Source: Pseudomonadota bacterium
GTDB taxonomy: Bacteria > Pseudomonadota > Alphaproteobacteria > Rhizobiales > Tepidamorphaceae
Length of the DNA stretch: 6,543 bases
Reading direction: 5' to 3'
Assembly: GCA_023435545.1 (NCBI GenBank)
Contig: JAEYRQ010000253.1
Location: forward strand, 1 to 6,543
This document shows, in pieces, positions 1 through 5,520 of this stretch; position 1 is the stretch's first letter, and every line of letters begins with the position of its first letter. The notes below the pieces were generated by a model that saw only the letters and a list, made by a program, of their open reading frames with translations, ran no database searches and was not told where the DNA came from. The position numbers were made by a program, and so were the translations under genes.

Positions 1-36
1 GGTGCCGTAGTGCGCTTCCTTGCGGATCGGGTGCAT
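1..36 (-). CDS. Possible start of a downstream gene, cut by the window edge
   Basis: On the minus strand an ATG at 36-34 opens a frame that stays open to the edge of the window and reads MHPIRKEAHYGT. It lies 41 bp after the dctM stop codon. A GGAG at 52-49 could act as a ribosome binding site, but its 12-base spacing is long. The same frame is open further upstream and contains a TTG overlapping the dctM stop, so another start is possible. Twelve residues are too few to assign a family. The position suggests a last gene of the TRAP transporter operon, perhaps the catabolic enzyme for the imported substrate, but that is inference only. Confidence 0.25.
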   Translation of the reverse strand, partial: MHPIRKEAHYGT

Positions 37-77
37 CTTGGTCGTGGACTCCGGATTGAAGACTTGGCTGTGGCGGT

Positions 78-1382
78 TCAAGGCATCATCAGGAGCGGCA
101 ACGCCAGCGACAGGCTCGGGAAGATGACGAGCAGCAGGATCCGGACGAGATCTGCCAGCAGGAACGGGCCAACGCCGCGCACCACGGTGGGGTAGGTGAC
201 GTCGGGATCAGCGGCTTTGATGACGAACAGGTTCATGCCGACCGGCGGCGTGATCAGCCCGACCTCGACGACCGAGACGACCAGTACGCCGAACCAGATT
301 GGATCGATCTGTAGCGCAAGGACCATCGGATAGAAGATCGGGATGGTGATGAGCAGGATCGAAAGGCTGTCCAGGAAGCACCCCAGCACAAGATAGACGA
401 CAAGGATGACGAGGATCACGCCGACGTTCGGCAACCCCATCTGCTGGATCCAGGATGCCAGCAGGGTCGGGATGGTCGAGGTCTCTATGAAGAACTGCAG
501 CACGGAGGTGCCGATCAATATCAGGAATATCATTCCAGTCGTCGCCGCGGTCTCGATCAGCGAGTCGCGCGTGACCTCCCAGGTCAGGCGGCGCGAGAAC
601 GCGGCGAGCAGAATCGCACCGAACGCGCCGACGGCGGCTGCCTCGGTGGGAGAGAAGACGCCGAGATAAATGCCGCCCATCACGACCCCGAACAGGAGGC
701 CGACCGGGCTCATATCTAGGATCGCGGCCCGGCGCTGGCCGCGGTCGGACCGCGGAACGGGCGGCGCGGATTGGGGACGGACGCGGGCGATCACGTAGGT
801 CGTGATCATGTAGAGCAGGGTCGCCACGATGCCGGGCACCATGCCGGCAAGGAACATCCGCCCAACCGACTGTTCCGTCATCAGGGCATAGATGACCATG
901 ATGATGCTGGGTGGGATGAGAATGCCGAGCGTGCCGCCTGCCGCGAGTGCGCCGACCGTCAAGCGGTCATCGTAGCCGAGCGCGCGCATCTGCGGAATGG
1001 CGACGCGCGCCATGGTCGCGGCGGTCGCGATGCTCGATCCGCAGACCGAGCCGAACAGGCCGCACGCGGCGACGGTTGCGGCCGCAAGGCCGCCCCGCCA
1101 GTGGCCAATCAGCACGTGCAGTGCCCGGTAGAGCGACGCGGAGAGCCCGGCGCGGCCGGCAAACGCGCCCATCATGACGAACAGGGGGATGACGGAGAGC
1201 GAGTAGGGCGAAACCGTCACGAAGGGCTGCGAACCGAGCACGAAGCCGAGGCTGAACCAGCCGTTCAGCGCGACCCCGCCGACGACGCCGACCACGCCCA
1301 TGGCGATCGCGACGGGAACTCGTACCGCGATCAGAACCAGGAGCGCGACGATCCCGATGGCTCCAATGAGCGGCGCGCTCAC
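78..1382 (-). CDS. dctM: TRAP transporter large permease (DctM family)
   Basis: This is the large membrane subunit of a tripartite ATP-independent periplasmic (TRAP) transporter. It forms the ion-gradient-driven substrate channel in the inner membrane. The 434-residue product is of normal family length and very hydrophobic, with about a dozen predicted membrane segments. Conserved DctM stretches are visible: GSVCGSSIATAATM at residues 111-124, GGTLGILIPPSIIMVIY at 149-165 and GLITPPVGMNLFVIKA at 375-390. A hydrophilic loop spans about residues 200-222. The start is a GTG overlapping the dctQ stop codon as GTGA, which implies translational coupling; no strong Shine-Dalgarno is seen before it. 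It is the third gene of a dctP-dctQ-dctM unit. The sequence does not identify the substrate; carboxylic acids are the usual cargo of the family. It appears intact. Confidence 0.95.
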   Translation of the reverse strand: MSAPLIGAIGIVALLVLIAVRVPVAIAMGVVGVVGGVALNGWFSLGFVLGSQPFVTVSPYSLSVIPLFVMMGAFAGRAGLSASLYRALHVLIGHWRGGLAAATVAACGLFGSVCGSSIATAATMARVAIPQMRALGYDDRLTVGALAAGGTLGILIPPSIIMVIYALMTEQSVGRMFLAGMVPGIVATLLYMITTYVIARVRPQSAPPVPRSDRGQRRAAILDMSPVGLLFGVVMGGIYLGVFSPTEAAAVGAFGAILLAAFSRRLTWEVTRDSLIETAATTGMIFLILIGTSVLQFFIETSTIPTLLASWIQQMGLPNVGVILVILVVYLVLGCFLDSLSILLITIPIFYPMVLALQIDPIWFGVLVVSVVEVGLITPPVGMNLFVIKAADPDVTYPTVVRGVGPFLLADLVRILLLVIFPSLSLALPLLMMP

Positions 1383-1957
1383 TGGATCACACCGTCTGCC
1401 GGAGGGATCTCTCCCGGCGCAACCAGTTCGCGGTTGAAGAGCACAAGCGTCGTCGCGACGGCGAGCCCGATCCCGATCAGGAACGGCAGCCAGAACCAGA
1501 TCATCGAGATGCCGAGGGTGAAGCTGCGGTCACCGAAGCGGTATTCCGAGAGCATCTGAACGGTCGAGAACCAGAAGACACCGCCCAGGAACAGTGTGCT
1601 GAGCAGCAGGGATATAGCCCGCAGGATCCTGCGCACGCCGCCTGGAAGTACGTCGTAAAAGATGTCGACCGACACGTGAGTGCGCGTCACGAAGCCGTAG
1701 GGAATGGCAAGCATTGCTGCGACGAGGACGCAGAGCTGCACGATGTCTATGATGCCGAAAACGGTGTCCGAACTGGTGTTGCGCAGCACGATGTCCACCA
1801 CCGTCAGCGTGATCGCGACGAAGAGCGCAATGGTTCCGCCCAGCGCCAGTATGGTGACGGCTTTCTTCAGTGCGTTCATCTCGATCGTGTCGAAAGCGGT
1901 GGCCAGGGGATGGGCGATGCCGTCCCGCGGCGGTGGCGGTCTACGCGGTTCCGCCAT
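1379..1957 (-). CDS. dctQ: TRAP transporter small permease (DctQ family)
   Basis: This is the small membrane subunit that pairs with DctM in the TRAP transporter. The protein has 192 residues and four hydrophobic segments at roughly 33-57, 67-90, 110-135 and 150-175, which is the DctQ topology. The stretch VDIVLRN near residues 54-60 and the THVSVDIF motif at 93-100 after the second helix are typical of the family. The N-terminal 26 residues are polar and proline-rich, and neither the ATG at 1957 nor the internal ATG at 1879 (giving MNALKKAVTIL) has a good Shine-Dalgarno. The shorter form would match most family members, so the true start is uncertain. The gene begins 33 bp after dctP and overlaps dctM by 4 bp. 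Confidence 0.92.
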   Translation of the reverse strand: MAEPRRPPPPRDGIAHPLATAFDTIEMNALKKAVTILALGGTIALFVAITLTVVDIVLRNTSSDTVFGIIDIVQLCVLVAAMLAIPYGFVTRTHVSVDIFYDVLPGGVRRILRAISLLLSTLFLGGVFWFSTVQMLSEYRFGDRSFTLGISMIWFWLPFLIGIGLAVATTLVLFNRELVAPGEIPPADGVIQ

Positions 1958-1990
1958 CGCCGCAGGAAACGGCGTGCAGTCGTCAGTCGG

Positions 1991-3007
1991 TCATTCCGCC
2001 TGTTCGTTCTTTGCCGCGGTCTCGACCATCAGCTGATAGAGGTCGGGCGCCTCCGGCAGTTCGGCTGACAGGTCCTGGATGTACTTCTCGATGACCGGCT
2101 TCATTTTGGCGATTGCCGCCGCGCGCTCCTCGTCGGAGATCGTCGTGATCGTGTTGTTGTGCGCCTCGACCTTGTCGATAGTGATCTGGTCAGTGTCGCG
2201 CCACCACTGGCCCCAGCGCTCGGTGAACCAGTCTCCGCTCATCTCGTCGAAGACCGCCTGGATGTCCGGCGGTAGGGACTCGTACCGATTTTCGTTCATC
2301 AGCACGTACATGCTGATCGTATCGAACTTGACGTCGAAATGGTTGGGCAGAATCTCCCATAACTTGAAGGAATCCGTCGGGCCCCACGGCATTACCGCGC
2401 CGTCGAGAACGCCCCGCTCGACGCTCTCGTAGATCTGTGAGGGACCCATGCCAATCGGGATTGCCCCGATCGATTCGAGCACTGCCGTCGCGGCCGGCGT
2501 CGGTACCCGGATCCTCAACCCCTCGAGATCCTCGATCTTGGTCACCGGCGTCTTGGTGTGGATGACCGTCGGCTCGGTATGCGTGATCGAAAGCATCTTC
2601 GTGCCGGGGAAATCGGCAGCGAGTTGGTCGTCATAGAGTTCCACAAGCGCCCTCGTTCCGGCATCCGAGGATTTCACCGTGAACGGCAACTCGATAAGAG
2701 TCGTGCGGGGGTGGCGTCCGCGGGGTATGGCGGGCAGGCCGACCGCCACGTCGACGACACCGGTTCTCACCTGGTCATACTGGCGCGTCGGATCGCCCAG
2801 CGCCGATCCGGCGACGAAGAAGGTGAAGTTCACCCGCCCGTCGGTCTTTTCCTCTATCTCCTTCGCCCAAGGCTCGAGCACAAGCGTGTGTACGAAATGG
2901 GTTGAGGGAAACATTGTCGAAATCTTGAGCTCGTATTCCGCCGCCCAAACGTTGGCGGAAAACGTCGCGGCAACCAATACGGCCAGCGCCCGTGCTAGAA
3001 GCTTCAT
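1991..3007 (-). CDS. dctP: TRAP transporter periplasmic substrate-binding protein (DctP family)
   Basis: This is the periplasmic binding protein that captures the substrate and delivers it to DctQM. The 338-residue product has a clear signal peptide: basic MKLLARA, a hydrophobic core, and a probable cleavage after residue 22 (NVWA/AEYE). The mature protein starts with ELKISTMFPSTHFVH, followed by EPWAKEIEEKTDGRV near 45-59, as in the DctP fold. The GLRIRVP motif at 163-169 carries the arginines (R165 or R167) expected to bind a substrate carboxylate. Residues VERGVLDGAVMPWG at 196-209 match the conserved segment of the second lobe. The ATG at 3007 is well supported by a perfect AAAGGAGG nine bases upstream. 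It is the first gene of the TRAP operon, and the region upstream carries a probable repressor-controlled promoter. The ligand cannot be read from sequence; carboxylates are likely. Confidence 0.95.
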   Translation of the reverse strand: MKLLARALAVLVAATFSANVWAAEYELKISTMFPSTHFVHTLVLEPWAKEIEEKTDGRVNFTFFVAGSALGDPTRQYDQVRTGVVDVAVGLPAIPRGRHPRTTLIELPFTVKSSDAGTRALVELYDDQLAADFPGTKMLSITHTEPTVIHTKTPVTKIEDLEGLRIRVPTPAATAVLESIGAIPIGMGPSQIYESVERGVLDGAVMPWGPTDSFKLWEILPNHFDVKFDTISMYVLMNENRYESLPPDIQAVFDEMSGDWFTERWGQWWRDTDQITIDKVEAHNNTITTISDEERAAAIAKMKPVIEKYIQDLSAELPEAPDLYQLMVETAAKNEQAE

Positions 3008-3016
3008 GGGTGAATT

Positions 3017-3024
3017 CCTCCTTT
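3017..3024 (-). promoter_or_regulatory. Ribosome binding site of dctP
   Basis: The minus strand reads AAAGGAGG here, nine bases before the dctP ATG at 3007-3005. It is the strongest Shine-Dalgarno match in the window and fixes the dctP start. The binding protein of a TRAP system is needed in excess over the permeases, which fits a strong site here and weak ones before dctQ and dctM. Confidence 0.85.
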
Positions 3025-3097
3025 GGATTGTCGCTTACTCTTATTGTGTGGCGACGTATTATGAGCGGTCGCTTCTGGGGCTAGAATTGAGGCGATG

Positions 3098-3121
3098 GAA
3101 TGCCACCCCGCATCGGCATTC
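3098..3121 (-). repeat. Small inverted repeat in the dctP leader
   Basis: GAATGCC at 3098-3104 and GGCATTC at 3115-3121 are perfect 7-bp complements around a 10-base loop, between the probable promoter and the dctP ribosome binding site. In the leader RNA this could form a weak hairpin. There is no U-tract after it, so it is not an evident terminator. It may be chance. Confidence 0.25.
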
Positions 3122-3125
3122 GCGA

Positions 3126-3136
3126 CTGTCAGACAA
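3126..3136. promoter_or_regulatory. Proximal operator-like palindrome upstream of dctP
   Basis: The plus strand reads CTGTCAGACAA, a palindrome with one outer mismatch and the core TGTC-A-GACA. It fits the TNGTNNNACNA pattern bound by GntR regulators of the FadR/FCD subfamily on one strand apart from its first base. It overlaps the position expected for the -10 element of the dctP promoter candidate, which would suit repression. The neighbouring 3166-3176 site is the same sequence in inverted orientation. No regulator gene lies in the window, so the binding protein is inferred. Confidence 0.5.
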
Positions 3137-3174
3137 TCCACTTCCTGTGGAGTTGTCAATGGGATTGTCTGACA
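3127..3174. repeat. Perfect 13-bp inverted repeat, two operator copies
   Basis: TGTCAGACAATCC at 3127-3139 recurs as its exact reverse complement GGATTGTCTGACA at 3162-3174, with a 22-bp spacer. Each arm contains a short palindrome of its own, so the repeat is better read as two binding sites facing each other than as a hairpin. Centres are 40 bp apart, close to four helical turns, which would place two bound dimers on the same DNA face. A further lone half, GGATTGTC, occurs at 3025-3032, next to the dctP ribosome binding site. Confidence 0.7.
3131..3159 (-). promoter_or_regulatory. Candidate sigma-70 promoter for dctPQM
   Basis: On the minus strand a consensus -35 box TTGACA occupies 3159-3154, in the spacer between the two palindromes. 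Seventeen bases further, the -10 position (3136-3131) reads TTGTCT, a poor match to TATAAT but inside the proximal palindrome. Transcription would begin near 3124, leaving a leader of about 115 bases before dctP. The -35 match and its place between operators support it; the weak -10 keeps confidence moderate. An alternative -10-like CATAAT near 3060 lacks a -35 at correct spacing. Confidence 0.45.
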
Positions 3175-3176
3175 AA
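3166..3176. promoter_or_regulatory. Distal operator-like palindrome upstream of dctP
   Basis: The plus strand reads TTGTCTGACAA, a perfect 11-base palindrome around a central T. It matches the TNGTNNNACNA pattern of FadR/FCD-type GntR regulators, which commonly control TRAP and sugar-acid operons. It sits just upstream of the -35 box and 13 bp from the terminal repeat of the IS remnant. It was therefore probably spared by the insertion and is still paired with the proximal site. The identity of the regulator is inferred from the motif only. Confidence 0.55.
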
Positions 3177-3189
3177 ATTCTATCGCTTC

Positions 3190-3214
3190 TGACGTGCCAC
3201 TGCACCTTCATCCA
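3190..3214. repeat. Terminal inverted repeat of the IS3 remnant
   Basis: The 25 bases starting TGACGTGCCACTGCACC and ending TTCATCCA resemble the terminal repeats of many IS3-family elements, which start TGACCTGCC and run into a CATCCA segment overlapping the transposase stop codon. Here the transposase stop (TGA at 3210-3208) lies inside it, as is usual. The similarity is recalled from the family, not aligned. The partner repeat is not present in the window. Confidence 0.6.
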
Positions 3215-3403
3215 GCGGCGATTAGAGCCTCGTCCGTTTGTCGTGTTGCGCCCTGAGGCGCGGGATGAGCAATCGGATTGGCGAGCCCGGCAAAAGCCGC
3301 CGGGTTGGATAGCCAAGGGAGGAGTGCGGCCTTGTCGTATTGGAATCCTCTACCCATTCAGCGATGGCGCTGCGGGCATGGTCGAGGCCGAAGAACAGGC
3401 TCT
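3208..3403 (-). pseudogene. IS3-family transposase (OrfB), C-terminal fragment with frameshift
   Basis: The minus strand first encodes SLFFGLDHARSAIAEWVED followed by SNTTRPHSSLGY (3401-3309), the hallmark end of the IS3 integrase core just after the catalytic glutamate. Directly after the GY codons the frame breaks. Shifting by one base at 3308-3307 recovers NPAAFAGLANPIAHPAP and then a tail ending in EALIAAG and TGA at 3208, which is the standard C-terminus of these transposases. A one-base deletion near 3308 explains this. The catalytic D, D and E residues and everything upstream are missing. The recovered frame end coincides with the terminal repeat, confirming the reading. Confidence 0.82.
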
Positions 3404-3404
3404 G

Positions 3405-3494
3405 TCGGTTACGTTCCCCGGAACGAGCCATATGGCCATGCTCGACCGCGGCACGGAGGCGGTGGCCGCGCTCGTCGCAGATGCGATGCACTGA
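3405..3494 (+). pseudogene. Alpha/beta-hydrolase C-terminal remnant
   Basis: The plus strand reads SVTFPGTSHMAMLDRGTEAV followed by AALVADAMH and a TGA at 3492-3494. This is the usual end of alpha/beta-fold hydrolases, where the histidine of a GTxHxAML-type motif (here GTSHMAML) completes the Ser-Asp-His triad. Only about 29 codons remain. Upstream codons in the same frame read through the IS remnant and show no hydrolase similarity. The nucleophile and the rest of the fold are gone, so it is a dead fragment. It converges with the MetE-like gene, 53 bp away; that gap shows only a weak GC-rich hairpin at 3505-3522. Confidence 0.6.
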
Positions 3495-3547
3495 ACCGTG
3501 AACTGACGCCGGGGGTCGCGTCGGGCAGCGTGACGTGTCCTGCGAGA

Positions 3548-4711
3548 CTACGCGGCCACCCTCCCCCACAGCCTGTTCGAGGCAGTGCGCGCGCCTTCGC
3601 CCAGCGTCCGAAGCTTCGCCCAGACGACATCCGAGGCGACCCACTCGAAGCCGGCAAACGTTCCGAAGCCGCAGTCCGTGCTGGCAATGACGCGCTCGCG
3701 GTCCCCGATGGCGGCGACCGCCTGCTCGATCCGGCGGGCGACCAGTTCCGGGTGCTCGACGAAGTTCGAGGTTGAATCGATCACGCCCGGCAGCAGCACC
3801 ATCCGATCCGGCAGGCCATGACGGGCCAGGGCGTCGTACTCGTGGGCGTGGCGGGGATTGGCGAACTCGATGCTAAGCGCACCGACGGCCGCCTGGCACA
3901 GGATCGGCAGGACCCGATCGAGCGGAACGTCGTGATTGTGCGGCCCTTCCCAGTTGCCCCAGCAGCAATGCAGTCGCACCCGGTCGGCAGGGATGCCCTC
4001 GAGAGCAGCATTGAGGGCGGCGACGTGCTGTTCGCAGGCATCCAGGAAAGCAGCCTCGTCCATGCCCTGGAAGAACATCGTCCGTTCCATGGCGAGATCG
4101 GGCGCATCGATCTGCAGAACCAGACCGGCCTCGTGGATGGCGAGATACTCTGTGCGCAGCTCGCGCGCCAGCGCCGCCAGATGGGCCTCGTGGCTGTCGT
4201 AGTGCGCGTTCAGCATCGTCGTCGCGACGATGCCGGGCGACGGTGCGGTCATGAACGCTTCGGTGAAGGCGCCGTCTGCGGCTCTCCTGAACCGCGCGAT
4301 CTCGGCCTTGATGGCGCTGTCGTCCAGATAGCGGACCTCGCCCACGGCCTGCGGTGCGTTGAAGCTGCGGCCGCGCTTCGGGAAACGGGTCGGCAGGGTC
4401 TCGGCGAAACCGGGGAAATCGAGGTAATCCATGGGACGGTTGCGCTTCGATTCCCCGCCGAAACCGCTCATCCTCTGAGGAATGTACGTCTGGAACCCCA
4501 CGCGCTGCTGCTCGCCGTCATTGCCGATATCGATGCCGGCGTCGGCCTGCTGATGCACGACGAAAGCCACCGCGCGATCCATCTCTGCTGCCAGTTCGGC
4601 CGGATCGACCGTCTCGCCGCTTTCGCGCCGGATCAGCAGGTCGGTCAGAACCGCGTTGCGCGGCAGGCTGCCCACATGCGTGGTCAGGATTCGGTCGCTG
4701 CCGGTGATCAT
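3548..4711 (-). CDS. MetE-like zinc enzyme (cobalamin-independent methionine synthase II / epoxyalkane:CoM transferase superfamily)
   Basis: This 387-residue protein matches the catalytic barrel of MetE alone; full MetE is about 750 residues with an extra N-terminal barrel. The start ILTTHVGSLPR (residues 8-18) is the family signature. The expected zinc ligands are all visible: H248 and C250 in LHCCWGNWEG, E282 in LSIEFANPRH, and C347 in STDCGFGTF. D202 in LQIDAPDLA and D65-E67 in GNDGEQQR lie where the substrate pocket would be. Such enzymes activate a thiol on zinc for alkyl transfer; the family includes methionine synthases of the core type and epoxyalkane:coenzyme M transferase. The substrate here is not readable. 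Its ATG overlaps the livF stop as ATGA, and GGGAGA at 4726-4721 is a suitable ribosome binding site. It is therefore probably co-transcribed with the ABC transporter. It ends with TAG and appears intact. Confidence 0.88.
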   Translation of the reverse strand: MITGSDRILTTHVGSLPRNAVLTDLLIRRESGETVDPAELAAEMDRAVAFVVHQQADAGIDIGNDGEQQRVGFQTYIPQRMSGFGGESKRNRPMDYLDFPGFAETLPTRFPKRGRSFNAPQAVGEVRYLDDSAIKAEIARFRRAADGAFTEAFMTAPSPGIVATTMLNAHYDSHEAHLAALARELRTEYLAIHEAGLVLQIDAPDLAMERTMFFQGMDEAAFLDACEQHVAALNAALEGIPADRVRLHCCWGNWEGPHNHDVPLDRVLPILCQAAVGALSIEFANPRHAHEYDALARHGLPDRMVLLPGVIDSTSNFVEHPELVARRIEQAVAAIGDRERVIASTDCGFGTFAGFEWVASDVVWAKLRTLGEGARTASNRLWGRVAA

Positions 4712-5520
4712 TGCCGTGTGTCTCCCGTGGTGTCGGTGAGGCCGCCCGGGCCGTATCGCGTCGCCAATGCCCGCAGGCGGGCTTCCATCGTGCCGCCCTC
4801 GCCGTGGTCGCCCAGATAGGCAGCCTGGATGCTCTCATCGCCGAGCAGTGCCGCCGCCGTGCCGCTCTGGGCGATCCGGCCGGTGGTCAGGACGTAGCCT
4901 CGGTCCGCAACCTCCAGTGCCGCCTGGGCGTTCTGCTCGACGATCAGGACCGCGGTTCCGTCGGCTCGCAACTGCCGCACCAGGTCGAGCACGACCTCGA
5001 CGAATTTCGGCGCCAGGCCAAGCGAGGGCTCGTCGAGCAGAAGCAGCCGCGGCCGGCTCATAAGCGCCCGGCCGATGGCCAGCATCTGTTGCTCCCCGCC
5101 GCTCATCGAGCGGGCGACCTGCGTGCGGCGTTCGGCGAGGCGCGGGAACAGCGCGTAGCAGCGTTCGAGCGATTCCCCGACGTCCTTCGGCGAGGACACC
5201 ACGTAGGCGCCCAGCAGCAGGTTCTCCTCGACCGTCATCGTGCTGAACAGCTGCCGCCGCTCCGGCACCTGCGCTATGCCGAGCCTGACGATCGCGTTGG
5301 AGGTGGCGCCGGCGATCGGCTTGCCGTCGAACTTGATCGTGCCGGCGCTGATCGGGAGCAGTCCCGAGATCGCGGCGAGAAGCGTGCTCTTGCCGGCGCC
5401 GTTGGCTCCCAGAAGGCAGACGATCTCGCGCTCGCCCACATGCAGCGAAACGCCGTGCAGGACGACGGACCGTCCGTAGCCGGCCCTGAGACCGTCGATC
5501 GCCAGCAGGGCGGCGCTCAT
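4708..5520 (-). CDS. livF: Branched-chain amino acid-type ABC transporter ATP-binding protein (LivF family)
   Basis: This is one of the two ATPases of an importer of the hydrophobic amino acid (HAAT) family, acting at the cytoplasmic face of the membrane. Of 270 residues, 1-237 form the ATPase. Walker A GANGAGKST is at 38-46, the Q-loop glutamine at 84 (AQVPERRQLF), the signature SGGEQQ at 140-145, Walker B LLLLDEPSLGLAP at 159-171, and VEQN at 194-197, where LivF proteins have Q in place of the switch histidine. The short beta-domain and ending YLGDHG are typical of LivF. About 33 further residues, including GGTMEARLRALATRYGPGG, go beyond the usual 233-240 length. The ATG overlaps the livG stop (ATGA) and has GGGAGG nine bases upstream (5535-5530). 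It appears intact, but its partner ATPase is interrupted. Cargo may be amino acids, amides, urea or aromatic acids. Confidence 0.93.
   Translation of the reverse strand: MSAALLAIDGLRAGYGRSVVLHGVSLHVGEREIVCLLGANGAGKSTLLAAISGLLPISAGTIKFDGKPIAGATSNAIVRLGIAQVPERRQLFSTMTVEENLLLGAYVVSSPKDVGESLERCYALFPRLAERRTQVARSMSGGEQQMLAIGRALMSRPRLLLLDEPSLGLAPKFVEVVLDLVRQLRADGTAVLIVEQNAQAALEVADRGYVLTTGRIAQSGTAAALLGDESIQAAYLGDHGEGGTMEARLRALATRYGPGGLTDTTGDTRQ

Larger units (their letters stand above)
3190..3403 (-). mobile_element. IS3-family insertion sequence remnant (right end only)
   Basis: This segment holds the end of an IS3-family element: the transposase C-terminus on the minus strand followed by a terminal repeat that begins with TGACGTGCC at 3190. 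The left part of the IS, including orfA, the DDE catalytic residues and the left terminal repeat, is absent. The inner boundary at about 3404 is set by two signals that meet there: the transposase similarity stops and the hydrolase reading frame on the other strand begins. With one end missing and the gene frameshifted, it cannot transpose. No target-site duplication can be checked because the other end is gone. Confidence 0.8.

Noticed and set aside
771..1559. Plus-strand open frame opposite dctM and dctQ
   Set aside because: The translation is highly charged and H/D/R-rich, a typical antisense artefact of membrane protein genes, and it spans two real genes.
3127..3174. The 13-bp inverted repeat as a transcription terminator or an IS terminal repeat
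   Set aside because: There is no U-tract after the stem, the stem is AT-rich with a 22-base loop, and each arm is itself palindromic. The IS end is placed at 3190 by the transposase stop and terminal repeat, outside this repeat.
3059..3316. Minus-strand open frame across the dctP upstream region
   Set aside because: It reads through the IS end, both operators and the leader in a frame different from the recovered transposase end. No similarity or start signal was seen.
3505..3522. GC hairpin (GACGC/GCGTC) after the metE-like gene as a terminator
   Set aside because: The stem is only 5 bp and no T-tract follows on either strand, so it is too weak to call.
3818..4819. Long plus-strand open frame opposite the metE-like gene
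   Set aside because: It is antisense to a gene with clear family motifs, its translation is low-complexity and rich in R, G and H, and it shows no recognisable domain. Such frames are common in high-GC DNA.
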